Below the pieces are notes generated by a model. It searched no databases. It saw nothing but the letters and a program-made list of their open reading frames with translations, and was not told the origin of the DNA. Of a stretch of DNA of 64,000 nt, positions 61,625 through 64,000 are shown in pieces (position 1 is the stretch's first letter; every line of letters starts with the position of its first letter). A program made the translations under genes and the position numbers. This DNA comes from Variovorax paradoxus (GTDB lineage: Bacteria > Pseudomonadota > Gammaproteobacteria > Burkholderiales > Burkholderiaceae_C): the NCBI RefSeq assembly GCF_030815855.1, contig NZ_JAUSXG010000001.1, forward strand, positions 2,480,001 to 2,544,000, read 5' to 3'.

Positions 61625-62443
61625 CTACGCGTCATGCGGCGAGCCCAGCGCGAAGCGGGCGACGGTGTAGGGCCAGCGGCCGGTCGTCGCCTGGAATGCG
61701 GCCTCGAAGAGCCGGTGCTGATCCGAGAACCGCGCATAGAGGTGGTCTTCGGAGAGCACGCGAATCGATGAATGGATGCCGGCGATGCAGGCCGAATCTT
61801 CGAAGCCCGAAGCCACCGGCAAATGCACGCCTCCCACCTGCACCGGCATGCCCGCGAGGATCGGGTGGACGTAGTCCAGCACGACGACACATGCGGCTCG
61901 GCCCCGTTCGAAACGTTGGGCCAGACAAAGCAGCATGGCTTCCAGGGGCGCCTGCGGCAGATAGGGACACACGCCCTCCAGCATCACGAGCACCGGCCGG
62001 TCACCGGGAAGGCCGGCCGCGTCCAGCCATGCGAGGTCGAGGATCGAGCACGCAAGATGGCGCTCGCCTTCGTCGCGCGTCACATGCTGCTCGCGCAGGC
62101 GGATGGCATCGGGCAGATCGATGTTGAGCCAATCGACACCGCGCAGACCCAGGCGGCTGCGGCGGGTGCACAGCCCGGCACCCAACGTGATGCCCATGCC
62201 GAGCGGATGCGCCGCGAAGAAATCGGCCGCGAAACGATCGATCAGCGCGGCTCGCAGGACCACACCGCGGACGAATGCCTCATCGCGCGCACAGGCCGAC
62301 AGGTCGAATGGCAGCGCCGCCGCGATACGGCGCGCCTCGGGATCGGAGAACTCCGACGCCGCAACGACGCGGCCGGCCTCGGCGCGCGCGGCCAGCGTCA
62401 GCAGCAGCGTGGCCGTCGCGCCTTGCAGCGCGGCCGGCGACAC
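61625..62443 (-). CDS. SAM-dependent methyltransferase, leucine carboxyl methyltransferase/TcmP type
   Basis: About 272 residues. The LCMT/PPM1-like fold of TcmP and related O-methyltransferases: GVVLRAALIDRFAADFF, GMGITLGAGLCTRRSRLG with the next VDWLNIDLPDAIRLREQH, LVMLEGVCPYLPQAPLEAML, VVLDYVHPIL. In RiPP pathways such enzymes methylate a carboxylate, commonly the C-terminus. The Gly-rich SAM motif here is LGAGLCTR. A TTG at 62512 would extend it into the precursor gene; the GTG at 62443, just after the precursor stop, is preferred. Target unknown, likely the precursor peptide. Confidence 0.85.
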   Translation of the reverse strand: MSPAALQGATATLLLTLAARAEAGRVVAASEFSDPEARRIAAALPFDLSACARDEAFVRGVVLRAALIDRFAADFFAAHPLGMGITLGAGLCTRRSRLGLRGVDWLNIDLPDAIRLREQHVTRDEGERHLACSILDLAWLDAAGLPGDRPVLVMLEGVCPYLPQAPLEAMLLCLAQRFERGRAACVVVLDYVHPILAGMPVQVGGVHLPVASGFEDSACIAGIHSSIRVLSEDHLYARFSDQHRLFEAAFQATTGRWPYTVARFALGSPHDA

Positions 62444-62459
62444 CGCTTCGGTTGCAGGT

Positions 62460-63248
62460 TCAGCAGGTGAAGGGATAGGCGCTGCCCGTGTTGTTGTACG
62501 AGGTGAGCGCAATTGCCCGCATGCCCTCTTCCACCGGCGCGAGCGGATAGTTCAGCCGGATCGCGTTCTTGATCGTCGAACCGTTCGGGTTCTTCAGGTT
62601 CCACTCGCCGCGCGCCGCATCCCAGGTGAGCTGCGAGTTGGCTTCGAAGTGGATCTGGAAATTGAACGGGTTGTTGTAGCCCAGCCATTGGCTCAGCACT
62701 GCCGCCTTGTCGGTGCCGGGTGCGCGCGTCAGGTCGGCCAGGAACTCCGGCGATCGCCATGCCAGCGCAATGGCGCGCAACACCACGCCGCCGAATGCCA
62801 GCAGGGAATCCGGCCCCCCACCCGGAATTCCGAGGCCGGTCGGCAACGCACCTTGCGGCGGTCCGGCAGGCTTGTCCGGCTTGTCGAAGCCGGCAGAGGC
62901 GCCCATGAAATTCGGGAACAGCTGGTAGTACGCGGCCAGGGCTTCGGGCGCATGGGACGATGGCGCCTGCGGCAGCACGATGACGAAGACATCGTCCAGC
63001 CCGATCCAGCCGGCCGTCAGCATCGGCTTCCACTCGGTCTGCATCGCCGGGTCGCCGTCGAGGTGCAGGCTGATGTCGAGCAGCGGCCACAACGTGGGCA
63101 GGCCGAAGTCGCGGTGCAGCAACGGCTGGATGTCTTCCTGGTCGAGCAGTTCTCGCCGGTACGCATCGTCCTGCCACGATCGGGCAACGGCCCGGAGGTA
63201 GGCGAGGCGGAATTCGAGCAAGGGGTCGGCACTTTGGCGCTGGGTCAT
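62460..63248 (-). CDS. TOMM precursor peptide with nitrile-hydratase-like leader
   Basis: 262 residues. It resembles, from memory, the BMA_0021/BMA_0022 TOMM family of Burkholderia, whose long leader derives from nitrile hydratase alpha subunit (NHLP type): DPLLEFRLAYLRAVARSWQDDAYRR, then FNFQIHFEANSQLTWDAARGEWNL. The last 16 residues ALTSYNNTGSAYPFTC are rich in Ser, Thr, Cys and Asn and end in Cys; they are the likely core. The precursor is the only one in this window and lies directly before the methyltransferase and YcaO genes and just after the TPR gene. No signal peptide; export would need a dedicated transporter outside the window. Confidence 0.82.
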   Translation of the reverse strand: MTQRQSADPLLEFRLAYLRAVARSWQDDAYRRELLDQEDIQPLLHRDFGLPTLWPLLDISLHLDGDPAMQTEWKPMLTAGWIGLDDVFVIVLPQAPSSHAPEALAAYYQLFPNFMGASAGFDKPDKPAGPPQGALPTGLGIPGGGPDSLLAFGGVVLRAIALAWRSPEFLADLTRAPGTDKAAVLSQWLGYNNPFNFQIHFEANSQLTWDAARGEWNLKNPNGSTIKNAIRLNYPLAPVEEGMRAIALTSYNNTGSAYPFTC

Positions 63249-63265
63249 GATGACTTCTTTCTTGG

Positions 63266-64000
63266 TTAAGAAAAATGCGCAGGCATGGCCCTGCGCGGGG
63301 ACAACTCCGGCCGCATCGTGGCCAGATTCTTCAAGCGTTCGGAGACCTCGTGGCGAGTGGGCGCAGAGGCCTGCAAGGCGGCCAGCGCATCGAATTCCGT
63401 TCTGTGTTTTCCACCCTCGCGCGCCAGCGCCGCGGCGCGGGAGAAGCTCCGCATGGCCGCGGCGTGCTTGCCCCCGGCTCCCAGCAGGTAGCGGGCCTTC
63501 TTCAGGTGGAGTTCGGCGCTGTACAGCGCTTCGTCGAGTTGCGCCACCAGCTGCAGGCATTCGTCGATCCGCTCGATCGCCTCGGCCCATCGCTGATGGT
63601 CAGCCAGGGTCTCGGCGGCGAAGGCCCGGTAGTAGGTCTGGCAGTAGCGGCAGCCCATGCCCCACAGGGCCTGCACGGTGCCGTCGGCCTGGGCGATGTC
63701 CTCCAGGGTTCCGGTCGACCAGCAGCGGATGATGTCCGCATAACCCTGGAACGCCGGCAGGCCGTAGCGCGCGGTGATGTCGAGCAGCTCGGTCGTGCTC
63801 GCCAGCGCCGCCGCCTTGTCGCCGCGGGCCTGGTGGCCCAGGCTCTGGTACAGCAGAGCCATGCTCAACGAAGGGACGTGGGACAGCTCCCTGGCCCACT
63901 GCACCGCATGGTCGGCATCGGCGCGCGCGGCCTCGTCGTGGCCGGAAAACCAGCGGACCAGGGAGCGCCCCGTAGTCGCCCACACACGCGTATCGAAACC
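63266..64000 (-). CDS. C-terminal TPR part of a large regulator (5' end beyond the window)
   Basis: The open frame runs off the right edge, leaving 244 residues: helical TPR-like units (GFDTRVWATTGRSLVRWFSGHDE, AVQWARELSHVPSLSMALLYQSLGHQARGDKAAAL, AEAIERIDECLQLVAQLDEALYSAELHLKKARYLLGAGG). This is the pattern seen at the C-termini of adenylate-cyclase/AAA/TPR and TOMM kinase-cyclase fusion proteins, which stand beside this precursor family in Burkholderia. The catalytic part is not visible here, so its nature is inferred. It ends 17 bp before the precursor start. Confidence 0.7.
   Translation of the reverse strand, partial: GFDTRVWATTGRSLVRWFSGHDEAARADADHAVQWARELSHVPSLSMALLYQSLGHQARGDKAAALASTTELLDITARYGLPAFQGYADIIRCWSTGTLEDIAQADGTVQALWGMGCRYCQTYYRAFAAETLADHQRWAEAIERIDECLQLVAQLDEALYSAELHLKKARYLLGAGGKHAAAMRSFSRAAALAREGGKHRTEFDALAALQASAPTRHEVSERLKNLATMRPELSPRRAMPAHFS

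Noticed and set aside
1..64000. CRISPR arrays, IS elements, integrases, tRNA or rRNA genes
   Set aside because: No spaced direct repeats, transposase or integrase motifs, or tRNA-like cloverleaf ends were seen while reading the gaps; the tail-collar gene alone does not make a prophage.

Overview
The window is GC-rich, densely coded chromosomal DNA of a betaproteobacterium of the order Burkholderiales, most like Variovorax or a close relative in the Comamonadaceae. This assignment is by recognition of protein families and of habits such as a NagR-type salicylate hydroxylase locus, several sulfonate-type ABC systems, paired DUF6502/DUF5666 genes and many 4-bp ATGA/GTGA gene overlaps; it was not tested by search. 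I see no tRNA, rRNA, CRISPR array, insertion sequence, integrase or phage structural block.

Layout. 1-5.5 kb: the end of a minor pilin gene, a DUF6502-DUF5666 pair, a BON protein, an AraC regulator and an aldo/keto reductase. 5.5-9.2 kb: biotin operon bioA-bioF-bioD (minus strand) with a candidate promoter. 9.2-14.3 kb: an NmrA-like oxidoreductase, then a DNA-repair island: UdgX, AlkB and an XPD/DinG-like helicase preceded by a perfect LexA box; the helicase reading frame is broken by one base. 14.3-21 kb: a signalling operon of two hybrid histidine kinases, stand-alone CheR and CheB, and a receiver protein, followed by a convergent cyclase-FHA gene. 22-26.9 kb: LD-carboxypeptidase with a His-rich tail, a TadA/hydrolase fusion, PaiB-like, ankyrin and HbpS-like proteins. 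27-29.2 kb: a two-component system separated from the HbpS-like gene by a perfect 11-bp-arm palindrome. 30-35 kb: a complete four-part salicylate-5-hydroxylase-type oxygenase with a divergent NagR-type regulator and a matching operator. 35-40.5 kb: RNA ligase-like, DNA glycosylase, Tat-exported intradiol dioxygenase, tannase/feruloyl esterase, Crp-like regulator and an esterase.

40.6-48.5 kb is an organosulfur (sulfonate/sulfone-type) uptake and oxidation operon: amidohydrolase, binding protein, two permeases, ATPase, and two flavin monooxygenase-type enzymes. 48.7-56 kb is a second, less familiar operon: GntR regulator, an AprA-like flavoprotein with an AprB-like double-cluster ferredoxin, a complete ABC importer whose binding protein carries an extra C-terminal domain, a HEAT-repeat protein and a DUF971 protein.

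56.2-64 kb, all on the minus strand, is a ribosomal peptide (TOMM, thiazole/oxazole-modified) cluster: end of a large TPR protein (probably a kinase/cyclase-type regulator), a 262-aa nitrile-hydratase-leader-type precursor, a carboxyl-methyltransferase-like protein, a fused cyclodehydratase-YcaO protein, an FHA protein and four accessory genes (RhiA-like, tail-collar, Cys-rich lipoprotein, small protein). This cluster and the Apr-like operon are the parts most likely to hold undescribed biology.
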